64,000 nucleotides of DNA from Saprospiraceae bacterium. GTDB lineage: Bacteria > Bacteroidota > Bacteroidia > Chitinophagales > Saprospiraceae. Position 1 is the stretch's first letter; each line of letters starts with the position of its first letter. The notes under the pieces are model-generated. The model was not told the DNA's origin. It searched no databases and saw only the letters and a program-made list of their open reading frames with translations. A program made the translations under genes and the position numbers. Shown here piece after piece: positions 6,556-15,305 of this stretch. The DNA lies in the NCBI GenBank assembly GCA_016717265.1, contig JADKFX010000001.1, positions 620,001 through 684,000 on the forward strand, read 5' to 3'.

Positions 6556-9159
6556 ATGCAATACTTCAAAAATCTTTGCATGGCATTTATTTGCCTATCT
6601 ATTACTATGACTTCATTTGCTCAAGGAGTAAGTGAAATTAAAGTCAACGAACAAAATGGAATGCCTTTACCTGCAATTGCCCAAAAAGTTTATGACGCAA
6701 AAGCAACTTATGGTGGCTTCCAAAATATTCAGGCTTTACAATTAGGGAGCCAAAAGCAAACTCGTTTTACAGCAGCCCTGAATAATCAATACCAAATTCT
6801 GGAACCTATTCAATCGGTTTTAGAAAAACTGGTAAAAGAGAAACCGGATCAATTGACTTTATCTATTCCAACAAATAGTCGGGAAGTTATAAAGCTCGAT
6901 TTAATTAGAGTCAACCTTTTAGCAGAGGGTTTTAAAGTGTACACCTCTTCAAATGATAAAACACCCATTGATTATGAAGCAGGTGCATATTATAGAGGTG
7001 TAATACAAGGGAAAGAAAATAATAGTATTGCTTCTATTAGTATTTTCAAGGATCAAATTCTGGGTAGTTTTTCATCTGGAGATGGCAATATGGTAATTCA
7101 GGCATTACCTGATTTTCCAGGTCAGCTCATTTTATTTAATGATAAAGACATCCAGGAGGATTTTGCTTTTGAATGTTTGACGGATGAATTACAAACAATT
7201 CAAAAACCTATACAACCTCGGGGTATTCAAGCCAGTGGTGATTGTATTCGGGTTTATATTGAATGTGATTATGCTCTTTTTCAAAATAAAGGGAGTAGCT
7301 CTGCAACGGTCACCTGGATTACCGCAGTTTTTAATAATGTGGCAACTTTATATGCAAACGAAAGTATAAATACTACCGTATCAGAAGTCTTTGTTTGGAC
7401 AACCGCGGATTCTTATAGTAAAACAAGCTCCATAGATGCACTAAACCAATTTAAAGCAGCCAGACCAAGTTTCAATGGGGATTTGGCTCATTTAGCAGCT
7501 CTTGGAGGTAATAATATTGGTGGTGTTGCCTGGTTGGATGTATTGTGCTCTACCTATAAATATGCCTATAGTAACATTTCGGCTACTTATGCAAGCGTGC
7601 CAACCTATAGTTGGACCGTTGAAGTGATGACGCACGAAATGGGACATAATGTTGGTTCGAATCATACACAATGGTGTGGATGGGCCGGTGGAGCTATTGA
7701 TAATTGCTATACAACAGAAGGTGGATGTCCAAAAGGACCTGCTCCAACAAATGGAGGTACCATTATGAGCTATTGTCATTTAACTGGATATGGTATTAAT
7801 TTTAATAATGGATTTGGACCCTTACCAGGTGATAAAATTCGCGCAGAAGTAGTTGCAGCAAATTGTTTAGGAACAAGCTGTAGCGGCGGTGGTGGCTGTA
7901 ATGCTCCAACCGGCTTAGCAATTAGTAACATCACGCAAACTACTGCAACGGCAACCTGGAATGCAGTAAGTGGAGCTACCTCTTATAATTTTGAATATAA
8001 AACGAATGCAGGTTCAACATGGACTGTAGTAACCACTACGAATCCTACTTATAATATAACCGGCTTAACAAGTAGCACCTTATACAATACAAGAGTGAAG
8101 GCTGTTTGTTCTTCAGGATCTAGTAATTACTCCGCAACTGTCAATTTTACAACAGCAGGAAGTGGCGGCGGATGTGGTACTCCAACCAATTTAACGGTAA
8201 CCAATATCACACAATCTACTGCAACTGCCAGTTGGACTGCAGTAAGTGGAGCTACCTCTTATAATTTTCAATATAAGTTAGCATCCAGCGGAACCTGGAC
8301 CACAGCATCTGTTACTACTACTACTGTAAATCTTTCCGGAATGACTCAGGGTACAAGCTATAATGTACGGGTTCAAGCAGTTTGTGGAGGCACTCAAAGT
8401 GCATATACTGCAACGGTGACATTCACAACACTAAATGGATATTGCGCTTCAAAAGGAAACAATTCTAATTACGAATGGATTTCACGGGTAAAACTTGGAA
8501 CCATTGATAGAGTTTCAGGAAAAGATGGTGGCTATTTTGATGCAACCAGTCTCGTTACAGATGTTACAAAAGGAACTACCTATACCATGAATTATCAAAC
8601 GAGTACATCTGGAAGTTCTGGAGTACTATACTGGAGAGTTTGGATAGATTTTAATAATAATAATTCTTTTAATGATGCTGGTGAACAAGTAATATCAGTT
8701 GCTTCAGCAAGTACGGCATTATTAAGTTCAAACTTTACCATACCTGCAGGTGCAGCTACCGCAAAAGTAAGAATGCGCGTTTCTCTTAGATACGGAGGTT
8801 TTGCTACTTCTTGTCAAACCTATTCTTATGGAGAAGTAGAAGATTATTCAGTAAACATAAAAGCAGTTGGAGGAATTATAGATCCAAATTCTGAAAAAGT
8901 GAATATAGATGAAGTGAATTTATATCCAAATCCATTTGCAAATTCATTTATTGTAGAGTTTAATGCAAATCAAAATCAGCTTGTAAATATTTTGGTTTTA
9001 GATGCTATTGGTAGAGTTTTAATTAATAAATCTGTTGAAGCCAACCAGGGAAGAAATTCAATGCAAATTGAAACAGAAAATCTTGCTCCAGCCGGTTATT
9101 TAATTCAAGTTAAATCTCTAAATAATAGTCATTACAGGAAAATGTTAAAGCTAGAATAA
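6556..9159 (+). CDS. Secreted reprolysin-like metalloprotease, T9SS cargo
   Basis: This 867-residue protein has a signal peptide (ICLSITMTSFAQG), a propeptide-like region to about 215, and a metzincin-type zinc site HEMGHNVGSNH at residues 360-370, followed by the Met-turn sequence IMSYC. Two fibronectin type III domains follow (about 449-535 and 540-622), then a GEVEDY-type beta domain (YSYGEVEDYSV near 765-775) and a T9SS type A sorting domain (VNLYPNPFANSF onward, about 787-867). It should be secreted through the outer membrane and surface-anchored or released to degrade protein. It stands alone behind a strong promoter with two operator-like palindromes, so it is probably tightly regulated. 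Exact peptidase family (M12B-like) is inferred. Confidence 0.88.
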   Translation: MQYFKNLCMAFICLSITMTSFAQGVSEIKVNEQNGMPLPAIAQKVYDAKATYGGFQNIQALQLGSQKQTRFTAALNNQYQILEPIQSVLEKLVKEKPDQLTLSIPTNSREVIKLDLIRVNLLAEGFKVYTSSNDKTPIDYEAGAYYRGVIQGKENNSIASISIFKDQILGSFSSGDGNMVIQALPDFPGQLILFNDKDIQEDFAFECLTDELQTIQKPIQPRGIQASGDCIRVYIECDYALFQNKGSSSATVTWITAVFNNVATLYANESINTTVSEVFVWTTADSYSKTSSIDALNQFKAARPSFNGDLAHLAALGGNNIGGVAWLDVLCSTYKYAYSNISATYASVPTYSWTVEVMTHEMGHNVGSNHTQWCGWAGGAIDNCYTTEGGCPKGPAPTNGGTIMSYCHLTGYGINFNNGFGPLPGDKIRAEVVAANCLGTSCSGGGGCNAPTGLAISNITQTTATATWNAVSGATSYNFEYKTNAGSTWTVVTTTNPTYNITGLTSSTLYNTRVKAVCSSGSSNYSATVNFTTAGSGGGCGTPTNLTVTNITQSTATASWTAVSGATSYNFQYKLASSGTWTTASVTTTTVNLSGMTQGTSYNVRVQAVCGGTQSAYTATVTFTTLNGYCASKGNNSNYEWISRVKLGTIDRVSGKDGGYFDATSLVTDVTKGTTYTMNYQTSTSGSSGVLYWRVWIDFNNNNSFNDAGEQVISVASASTALLSSNFTIPAGAATAKVRMRVSLRYGGFATSCQTYSYGEVEDYSVNIKAVGGIIDPNSEKVNIDEVNLYPNPFANSFIVEFNANQNQLVNILVLDAIGRVLINKSVEANQGRNSMQIETENLAPAGYLIQVKSLNNSHYRKMLKLE
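7962..8268 (+). repeat. 31-bp identical direct repeat in the two Fn3 domains
   Basis: Bases 7962-7992 and 8238-8268 are identical (starting TGCAGTAAGTGG), 276 bp or 92 codons apart, at the same place in each fibronectin type III domain. The flanking domain sequence has diverged, so the identity points to recent duplication or gene conversion within the gene. Confidence 0.7.
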
Positions 9160-9205
9160 GTAAGCGTTTAAACAGGGATTTTTAATAAATTTTCCTTTAT
9201 TAAGT

Positions 9206-9241
9206 AAATCTGTTCGTCACCAGCCGAACAGATTTTTTTTT
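9206..9241 (+). terminator. Intrinsic terminator of the T9SS protease gene
   Basis: AAATCTGTTCG (9206-9216) pairs perfectly with CGAACAGATTT (9225-9235) across an 8-base loop. It runs into at least nine T residues, and it lies 47 bases after the protease stop codon. Confidence 0.88.
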
Positions 9242-9527
9242 GTTTAAAACGAAAAGAGGGTCAGGTTAAAAAAGCTGGGGAGCAAGTATCTTTTCTTTTA
9301 TGAATCGGGTATCCGTTCGAAATACAGCGTGTGATGGGTATTTTTAGCCTTTGTTTTTAAGGATATTCTTTTATTCAATGAATCTGAGTTTCACTATAGT
9401 GTGTAGCAAAAAACCTTGGTATAAAAATAGGAGCTGATGTCTGGTGAGTAAGCATTGGCGACTTATTTCGAAGGCGCTTTTTGGTTCATTTTAGCGAAAC
9501 ATGACTGAACGGTTCGCTACCGCGAAT

Positions 9528-9549
9528 AAGAGTGCTAGAAGGCACTCTT
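9528..9549. other. Perfect 8-bp hairpin
   Basis: AAGAGTGC at 9528-9535 and GCACTCTT at 9542-9549 are exact reverse complements around the loop TAGAAG. No T-run follows, so it is not a standard terminator. It sits inside a degenerate unit of the 50-bp array. Confidence 0.5.
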
Positions 9550-9570
9550 AAGTGAAGGAACTGCGAGCTC

Positions 9571-9720
9571 CGCGAGCAGCTAGTAGGATCATATTAATTC
9601 ATTCAGACCCTTTCGCCTCCCGGGAGCAGCTAGTAGGAAGTTATTATTGTTTGACAGGCCATTTCGTCCCCGCGAGCAGCTAGTAGGATCATATTAATTC
9701 ATTCAGACCATTTCGCTTCT
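9571..9720. repeat. 50-bp tandem repeat, three clear units
   Basis: Units start at 9571, 9621 and 9671, exactly 50 bp apart, each opening with CGSGAGCAGCTAGTAGGA. Units 1 and 3 match at nearly every position. Unit 2 shares the first 18 bases and the TTTCG near the end but has a different middle. Degenerate partial units in the same phase appear before (9521, CGCGAATAAG...CTAGAAGG) and after (9721, GTTAGCAGCG). The array lies between convergent genes and is not coding. Confidence 0.75.
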
Positions 9721-9882
9721 GTTAGCAGCGTGGAGGAAGATGCCCTTGATCACTATACGCTCTATCGATATAAATAAATTATTCTGTAAATTCAGAATCA
9801 GATTCTAAATTTATAAAAAGGAGTATAATTTATTTTTGGTCTTAAAATTTAAAAGCGATCTGGAAAACCGATGGTCCTTTAA

Positions 9883-10293
9883 TTACCAAATGTATTGTTT
9901 CTTATTCAATAAAAGTGCTTCTCCGGTAAAACATTGTTCGTTTAAAGTTTTATCAAAAATGGCACAATCATACAGCACCCGGTTTTTTTCTGGATAAATT
10001 TCTTTTACCGTGATAATTGCTTCATATTCTGTATCGACAAACATCGGTTTTAACCATTGCATTGTTTGTTTTAAATATACATGGCCATCTGCTTTCCAAA
10101 GTGCACCAAAAATTTTAGTAAATACGGATCCTCCAAGAAAGCCATGAATGATATTTCTGCCGAAAATACTATTCTTGCCAACTTCTGGATCAATATGAAG
10201 AGGATTTGTATCCCCGGATACTTTTGCATAAAGATCTACATCCAACTGACTATATCTGAAGGTGTGTTTAAACTGGTCTCCTATTTGTAGCAT
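9883..10293 (-). CDS. MaoC-family (R)-specific enoyl-CoA hydratase
   Basis: This 136-residue hot-dog-fold protein has the hydratase-2 catalytic motif SGDTNPLHID (about residues 26-35; Asp and His are catalytic) and a GFLGGSVF segment typical of MaoC/PhaJ enzymes. Such enzymes hydrate trans-2-enoyl-CoA to (R)-3-hydroxyacyl-CoA, the monomer used by PHA synthase. It is divergently placed 100 bases from phaE, so a role in feeding beta-oxidation intermediates into polymer synthesis is likely. A general MaoC dehydratase role cannot be excluded. It is ATG-started and close to full family length. Confidence 0.82.
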   Translation of the reverse strand: MLQIGDQFKHTFRYSQLDVDLYAKVSGDTNPLHIDPEVGKNSIFGRNIIHGFLGGSVFTKIFGALWKADGHVYLKQTMQWLKPMFVDTEYEAIITVKEIYPEKNRVLYDCAIFDKTLNEQCFTGEALLLNKKQYIW

Positions 10294-10342
10294 ATTAATC
10301 TATATTAATAATTCCTTTACAATTTAACAATTCCTTATATCG

Positions 10343-10350
10343 TAATTTTG
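10343..10350 (+). promoter_or_regulatory. -7 element of phaE
   Basis: TAATTTTG fits TAnnTTTG exactly, 43 bases ahead of the phaE ATG, inside the 100-base divergent region shared with the MaoC gene. No clear TTG sits 19 bases upstream. Confidence 0.45.
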
Positions 10351-10393
10351 CGGTGCAATATTAAGAATTTATATAAATTTTAAATCAAGTAAA

Positions 10394-11827
10394 ATGGCAA
10401 CGAACGAAAACAATTCAAAAAAGGTGGTAGATTTAATGGCTGAAACACAAGCTAAAATAGTAGATCAAGCTATTGAAGCAACAAAAAAGTTGACGAAAGA
10501 AATTCCTTTTGTAAATGAAACCCTTGATAAAGGTCACCAATTCCTAAAGGATTCTATAAGTGCTCAGGCAGATTTTATTGAAAAAGCTACTCAAACATCT
10601 CACGATACTCAAAAAGATATGAATTCATCATCTGAAAATGCAAAGAATTATTTTGAACAGTGGTTTGAAAATCAAATGACCTGGGCAAAAACGTTTTATA
10701 ATCAAAATCAAAATCCTACTGCTACCGGCTTTGGATCAAATCCTTCGGAATGGATGAACACAATGCAAAATTGGATGAATCAAAACAATTCATATTGGAT
10801 GCAGAATTTAAATAAAAATCCTTCCAATCCAATGATGCAATCAAATCCATTTATGAATGATGGAATGAATCAATGGAACCAATATTCTAAACAATATTTT
10901 GATATGATGAATAATGGTTATTCTGATTGGTGGAAACAATTTCCAAATACGACTGCTGCAGATTCATTTAAAGGAATGCATCAAATGGCAGAAAGTGTTA
11001 GCAAATTTTATGAATTATGGATTCCAATGTTTAAGAGCATTCAGCATAATAATTTTAATATGGATATTTTTAAACAGAATTTAAATCCTGAAAAATATAA
11101 AGAATTTGTAGATAAATTTTTCCATTTCATGCCAGAAGGTTCCAGAAAAATAATGGATCAAATGAATCAAACATTTATTGAATCCATGAAACAAATGAGT
11201 GAAACAGGACTTGGAAATTACCATGGTTTTAAAAGTCAAATGAACTCAAATCCCTGGTCAAATACGAACCCCTTTAATCAAATGTTAGATCTTTATACAA
11301 ATTGGCGTAACTCAATGTCTGAAGCCGTTTCACCATTATCAAAGTTACTTGAAGAAAACAGTAATGTAAAGAGTGCAAAAGTTTGGAATGACATCTATGA
11401 TCAAATGATTCAATTCAATATAAAAAATAATGAATTGCAATATATGATGTATCAAAATGGATTGAAGGTAATGGAACGTGTTGCTGAAAATGTAGCTGAA
11501 AAAATACAAAAAGGAGAACGCATTGAAAGTATTCTAAAAGTTTACCAGGATTGGTTAATTAAAGGGGATGAAGTTTATGGCAATTTGTTTCAAAGTGATG
11601 AATATAGTAAATTGATGACGGAAGTAAGTAGTTTGCAAATGAAAATTAAGCAAGCGGTTGATAAGCAAATTGAAAAATTATTTTTTGCAAATCTTCCAAT
11701 TGCTACGCGTACAGAAATGGATGAAGTATATAAATCTATTTATGATTTAAAGAAAATGGTTCGACAATTAGAAAGAAAATTAAACCCAGAACCAATACCT
11801 GTTGAAAAAAATTCTAAAAATAATTAA
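10394..11827 (+). CDS. phaE: Class III PHA synthase subunit PhaE, with extended N-terminus
   Basis: This 477-residue protein resembles PhaE in its C-terminal half (region LPEK...PEGSRKIMDQM, then a helical tail ending FFANLPIATRTEMDEVYKSIYDLKKMVRQLERKL). That tail is the PhaE segment that contacts PhaC. The first ~100 residues are amphipathic and helical in the manner of phasins, followed by an Asn/Met/Gln/Trp-rich stretch (about 100-185). The protein is therefore longer than the usual ~360 residues. PhaE is the non-catalytic subunit that activates PhaC on granules. The adjacency to phaC makes the assignment firm; the phasin-like reading of the N-terminus is inference. Confidence 0.82.
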   Translation: MATNENNSKKVVDLMAETQAKIVDQAIEATKKLTKEIPFVNETLDKGHQFLKDSISAQADFIEKATQTSHDTQKDMNSSSENAKNYFEQWFENQMTWAKTFYNQNQNPTATGFGSNPSEWMNTMQNWMNQNNSYWMQNLNKNPSNPMMQSNPFMNDGMNQWNQYSKQYFDMMNNGYSDWWKQFPNTTAADSFKGMHQMAESVSKFYELWIPMFKSIQHNNFNMDIFKQNLNPEKYKEFVDKFFHFMPEGSRKIMDQMNQTFIESMKQMSETGLGNYHGFKSQMNSNPWSNTNPFNQMLDLYTNWRNSMSEAVSPLSKLLEENSNVKSAKVWNDIYDQMIQFNIKNNELQYMMYQNGLKVMERVAENVAEKIQKGERIESILKVYQDWLIKGDEVYGNLFQSDEYSKLMTEVSSLQMKIKQAVDKQIEKLFFANLPIATRTEMDEVYKSIYDLKKMVRQLERKLNPEPIPVEKNSKNN

Positions 11828-11841
11828 TAAGCTAATAAAGG

Positions 11842-11876
11842 AAAGCCTGCATGTTTGTTCGGGCTTTTTATTTTTG
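11842..11876 (+). terminator. Hairpin and T-rich tract between phaE and phaC
   Basis: AAAGCC (11842-11847) pairs with GGCTTT (11862-11867); a further G-C and a G-T pair close a 10-base loop. TTTTATTTTT follows. It lies 15 bases after the phaE stop and ends about 23 bases before the preferred phaC start, so it may lower phaC expression relative to phaE rather than fully stop transcription. Confidence 0.6.
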
Positions 11877-11898
11877 CAACTCAATTAAAATTAAAAAA

Positions 11899-12951
11899 AT
11901 GATTAATTCAGCATCCATATTTGAAGAACTTTTCTCCGTAAGTGAAAAAATGCGTAAAGGTTTTGATACTCTTAAAGAGATTGAAGAAGTTGAAGTTGGC
12001 ATGACTCCTAAGGAATTGGTTTGGGAATGCGATAAAGTAAAAATGTATCATTATAAACGCGAAACACCTGCAAAGTGTAAAATTCCAGTATTAGTTTCTT
12101 TCGCAATCATGAATCGTCATGACGTATTAGACTTGCAGCCTGATCGTTCTTTAATGAAAAAATTATTAGACGAAGGATTAGATATCTATATCATGGATTG
12201 GGGCTATCCAACCCGTGCTGACCGGTATTTAACCATGGAAGATTATATTTTAGGATATATGAATGATGCGGTCGATTTTGTACGCAGAAAGCATAAGGTT
12301 CAAAAAATACATAAAATGGGTATTTGTCAAGGCGGCTTATTTAGTATGATTTATGCAGCGATCTATCCTGAAAAATTTCAAACGCTCAGCACTTTTGTAG
12401 CACCTTATGACTTTAAAGATACAAACTGCAATATGCTTTATAAATGGACAAAGTATATAGATGTAGATACTATGGTCGATAATGCAGGAGTAATTAGTGC
12501 AGAAATGATGAATAGTGCCTTTAGTATGTTGAAACCAAGTTCTGACATTGCTAAGTATTTTGGGGTTATGGATATGTTTGGTGATAAAGATAAATTAATG
12601 AATTTTCTTCGAATGGAAAAATGGAAGAATGATTGTCCTGATTTGAGTGGTGAGATGTATCGTAAATATATTAAGGATTTATTCCAGGACAATAAACTCA
12701 TGAATGGCAATTTTGAAATGGATGGAAAAATTGTGGATCTTAAAAAAATGACAGTTCCATTTTTAAATATTTATGCAACTGAAGATAATATCATTCCAAA
12801 TGATTCTACCAAAGCAGTTATGGATCATATTGGCAGCACTGATAAACAGTTATATGCATTTCCAGGTGGACATATTGGCGTTTTTGTTGGCGCTAAATCC
12901 CAAAAAGAACTTGCTCCAAGTATTGCAAAATGGGTTATAGAACGCTCCTAA
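11899..12951 (+). CDS. phaC: Class III PHA synthase catalytic subunit PhaC
   Basis: This 350-residue alpha/beta-hydrolase-fold enzyme polymerises (R)-3-hydroxyacyl-CoA into polyhydroxyalkanoate. The lipase-like box is GICQGG with nucleophile Cys143; the triad is completed by Asp296 (TEDNIIP) and His325 (GGHIGV). Length matches class III synthases, which need PhaE. The ATG at 11899 (MINSASIFEELF) is chosen over 11851 because the upstream 48 bases form the phaE hairpin/T-tract and the 16 extra residues are unlike the family. phaA and phaB are not in the window. Confidence 0.9.
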   Translation: MINSASIFEELFSVSEKMRKGFDTLKEIEEVEVGMTPKELVWECDKVKMYHYKRETPAKCKIPVLVSFAIMNRHDVLDLQPDRSLMKKLLDEGLDIYIMDWGYPTRADRYLTMEDYILGYMNDAVDFVRRKHKVQKIHKMGICQGGLFSMIYAAIYPEKFQTLSTFVAPYDFKDTNCNMLYKWTKYIDVDTMVDNAGVISAEMMNSAFSMLKPSSDIAKYFGVMDMFGDKDKLMNFLRMEKWKNDCPDLSGEMYRKYIKDLFQDNKLMNGNFEMDGKIVDLKKMTVPFLNIYATEDNIIPNDSTKAVMDHIGSTDKQLYAFPGGHIGVFVGAKSQKELAPSIAKWVIERS

Positions 12952-13612
12952 AGATTCAGCCAGCTTGCTGACTTGTTTAAAATATTACAATTTTTTGATT
13001 TTCAGTATGTTAGAACTTACAAAATACTGATTGTACTTAGGTTTTAATTTTAAATATGCCAACTTTAACTGGAAGTGTTTTTTATGAATATTCAGTATCT
13101 ATTCTAATTTAAAATATTGATTCCATTTTAATTTTAGTCCGAAATTCAAATAAATTCCAAAATTAGCGCTATCCTTTTCTTCCTGACTATATTAGCTATT
13201 TAAGGATTTTGAATTATTCATTTAGATTAATTACATTAACTAAGCTAAGAATAATGAAAGAGCTGACTTTAGAAAAATAGAATTCTAATTTTAACATGAA
13301 CATTGATTCCTTTTTTTAGAGTTTTCCTTATAAATAAATCAATTTATCATTTGAGCTAAAGAATTTAAATAAACACATATTTATAAATTGTTTAGATCGC
13401 GGCTTGCTTATAATCCTGGTTGATTAACTATTAAAATTGATTTATAACCGCTTTATTCTCATCATGATTACTAGTTTACATTATTAAAGAATGATAAATG
13501 TTGAGCTTTTTGTATAAAAAGTGAAAGAATGGGTTTTTAAAGGATAAATTCAGAATTTCTCGTTCAATACCTACTTCTGTTATTTGGATAGATTAGCAAT
13601 ACGAATTAAAAT

Positions 13613-13628
13613 TGTTCCACGTGGAACA
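13613..13628. promoter_or_regulatory. parS-type ParB-binding site 1
   Basis: TGTTCCACGTGGAACA is a perfect 16-bp palindrome and one of the well-known bacterial parS forms recognised by chromosomal ParB/Spo0J (for example in Pseudomonas). It lies in non-coding DNA, with an identical site 152 bp away. Confidence 0.85.
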
Positions 13629-13764
13629 TTAGCCCAGGAATAAAATTCCTTCCCTGAATTAATCATATAGTTCTATAAAAACTGAGCTAAAAATTTATAA
13701 ATAAATCTTTGCCATTCCTTCTGCATCTATTCTAGAAATTTAAGAATTTAGGATTAGATTAGAA

Positions 13765-13780
13765 TGTTCCACGTGGAACA
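13765..13780. promoter_or_regulatory. parS-type ParB-binding site 2
   Basis: This is identical to site 1. Here the palindrome extends by two bases on each side (AATGTTCC...GGAACATT, 13763-13782). Two closely spaced sites would nucleate ParB spreading. Confidence 0.85.
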
Positions 13781-14073
13781 TTATTAGCGGTTTATAAAGA
13801 AAACCCTTTTTTAAAAGACAAACTTAAACAGCATATACGCAGAAGTCACTCTTTTGGTTTAAGCAATACTGTGCAAAACAACAATAATGCTCAAAACAAT
13901 CATAAAACTATCTCGAAGCAAATAATTACAGAGAAAAACCAATAAAACTGAAATAAGAAAACCCTAAATAAAGAAAGAACAAGGTTTTAATCAAAAGGAA
14001 ATCCCAATTCAGTATACTAATAGGTAAGCTAACAACCAAAAATGCAATGCTATTGCAAAGCCTTTTTCTGGCG

Positions 14074-15231
14074 TTAAGTTGTTTCTTCTTTTATTATTTG
14101 TGCCTGAAGGGTTAGTTTAAGAAAAACAAATCCAATAGTCCCAGCAAGAAATGAAGCAATTAATATTGCGATTTTCGAATTGTTTATAATGTCTTCATTG
14201 TTAAACGCAAGAAGTGCTATGAAGATTGACATCGTAAAACCTATACCTCCTAAAAAACCTGCCCCAATTATATTCCGCCATTTTAGGTCTGAAGGCAATG
14301 CACAAAGTCCTAAACCAACACCGATAAATGAAAACAAACAAATTCCTAAAGGTTTTCCGATTACAAGTCCTGCAATAATCCCTAAACTGTTAGCTTGCCC
14401 TAAACCACTTTGCCAATTGTATCCAATCGCAATGCAAGTATTGGCTATAGCAAACAAGGGTAGAATAAAAAAAGCAACGGGTTTGTGTAAGAAATGTTGA
14501 AGAATATAGGAAGGAGAATTTTCTCCATGATTCCTAAATGGTATAGCAAATGCTAATAATACACCCGTTATTGTTGCATGAACACCCGAATGCAACATAA
14601 AATACCACATCACCACACCACCAACTAAATACGGAATTAAGTTGTGAACTTTTAGCCAGTTTAAAATAAGTAACACCCCGAAAACTCCTAAAGCAAGAAA
14701 TAAATTCACAAACACAATTGAAGTCGTATAAAAAATAGCAATAACTATTATTGCTCCTAAGTCGTCCATTACTGCCAAAGCTGTCAGGAATATTTTTAAA
14801 GAGATCGGAACACGATTACCAAGAAGAGATAAAATGCCAATAGCAAAAGCAATGTCCGTTGCCATTGGAATACCTGCACCTGCTTGAGTGTCTGTACCTA
14901 AGTTGAGCAACAAAAAAAGTCCTGCCGGAACAAGCATGCCACCAATCGCACCAAAGATTGGTAATGAAGCATTTTTTATATCAGAAAGTTCTCCATGATA
15001 AATTTCTCTTTCTAATTCTAAACCTATAAGCAAAAAAAAGATGGTCATAAGTCCATCATTAATCCAATGAACAAGACTATGTCCACCCAAGTCAAAATTC
15101 CAAAAATTAATATAGTCTGCCTTCCATACAGAATTTGCAAGAAAAAGTGAAAGCGCTGTTACGAAAACCAAAATTAATCCGCCTGCTTTTTCGCTGTTAA
15201 AAAAATCGCTGAAAAGTCTTGTTAATTTCAT
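14074..15231 (-). CDS. nhaA: Na+/H+ antiporter NhaA
   Basis: This ~385-residue inner-membrane antiporter exchanges external protons for cytoplasmic sodium, supporting pH and salt homeostasis. It has about twelve hydrophobic segments and the NhaA signatures IPMATDIAFAIGILSLLG (Asp126) and AVMDDLGAI (Asp156-Asp157), equivalent to E. coli Asp133, Asp163 and Asp164. ATG at 15231 (MKLTRLFSDFFNSEKAGG) is preferred to the TTG at 15246. The gene has a noticeably higher GC content than many neighbours and no operon partner, so transfer is possible. It reads into the parS-bearing gene desert. Confidence 0.94.
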   Translation of the reverse strand: MKLTRLFSDFFNSEKAGGLILVFVTALSLFLANSVWKADYINFWNFDLGGHSLVHWINDGLMTIFFLLIGLELEREIYHGELSDIKNASLPIFGAIGGMLVPAGLFLLLNLGTDTQAGAGIPMATDIAFAIGILSLLGNRVPISLKIFLTALAVMDDLGAIIVIAIFYTTSIVFVNLFLALGVFGVLLILNWLKVHNLIPYLVGGVVMWYFMLHSGVHATITGVLLAFAIPFRNHGENSPSYILQHFLHKPVAFFILPLFAIANTCIAIGYNWQSGLGQANSLGIIAGLVIGKPLGICLFSFIGVGLGLCALPSDLKWRNIIGAGFLGGIGFTMSIFIALLAFNNEDIINNSKIAILIASFLAGTIGFVFLKLTLQAQIIKEETT

Positions 15232-15305
15232 GCTGTTGTAATTCAATTCCAGGCTTGCTAAACTTGCCTATAACTAAACATTAGTCGCTAAATGAAAATC
15301 ATCAC

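Larger units (their letters stand above)
9242..9882. other. Non-coding spacer with hairpins and a tandem repeat
   Basis: No convincing gene is present over ~640 bases. Its GC content is locally higher than the flanks between about 9430 and 9740. It contains an imperfectly matched TAGCGAA/TTCGCTA stem (9492-9519), the hairpin at 9528-9549 and the 50-bp repeat array at 9571-9720. Such structured, GC-richer islands may be a decayed element or an RNA gene; neither can be shown from sequence alone. Confidence 0.5.
12952..14073. other. 1.1-kb gene desert carrying two parS-type sites
   Basis: No credible gene is found on either strand. The region is very AT-rich, contains two perfect 16-bp parS-like palindromes 152 bp apart, and has a 13-bp direct repeat TTATAAATAAATC at 13328-13340 and 13695-13707. 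I found no DnaA box of the TTATCCACA type by eye, so an origin of replication is not claimed. A chromosome-partitioning locus is the simplest reading. Confidence 0.6.

Noticed and set aside
9571..9720. CRISPR array in the 50-bp repeats
   Set aside because: The intervening sequence of units 1 and 3 is the same, repeats are only about 18 bp, and no cas gene is in the window.
12952..14073. Chromosomal origin (oriC)
   Set aside because: AT-rich with parS sites, but no DnaA box matching TTATCCACA was seen and no dnaA or typical origin gene is adjacent.
14074..15231. NhaA gene as a mobile-element insertion
   Set aside because: Base composition is somewhat higher in GC, but no terminal repeats, integrase or target duplication flank it.
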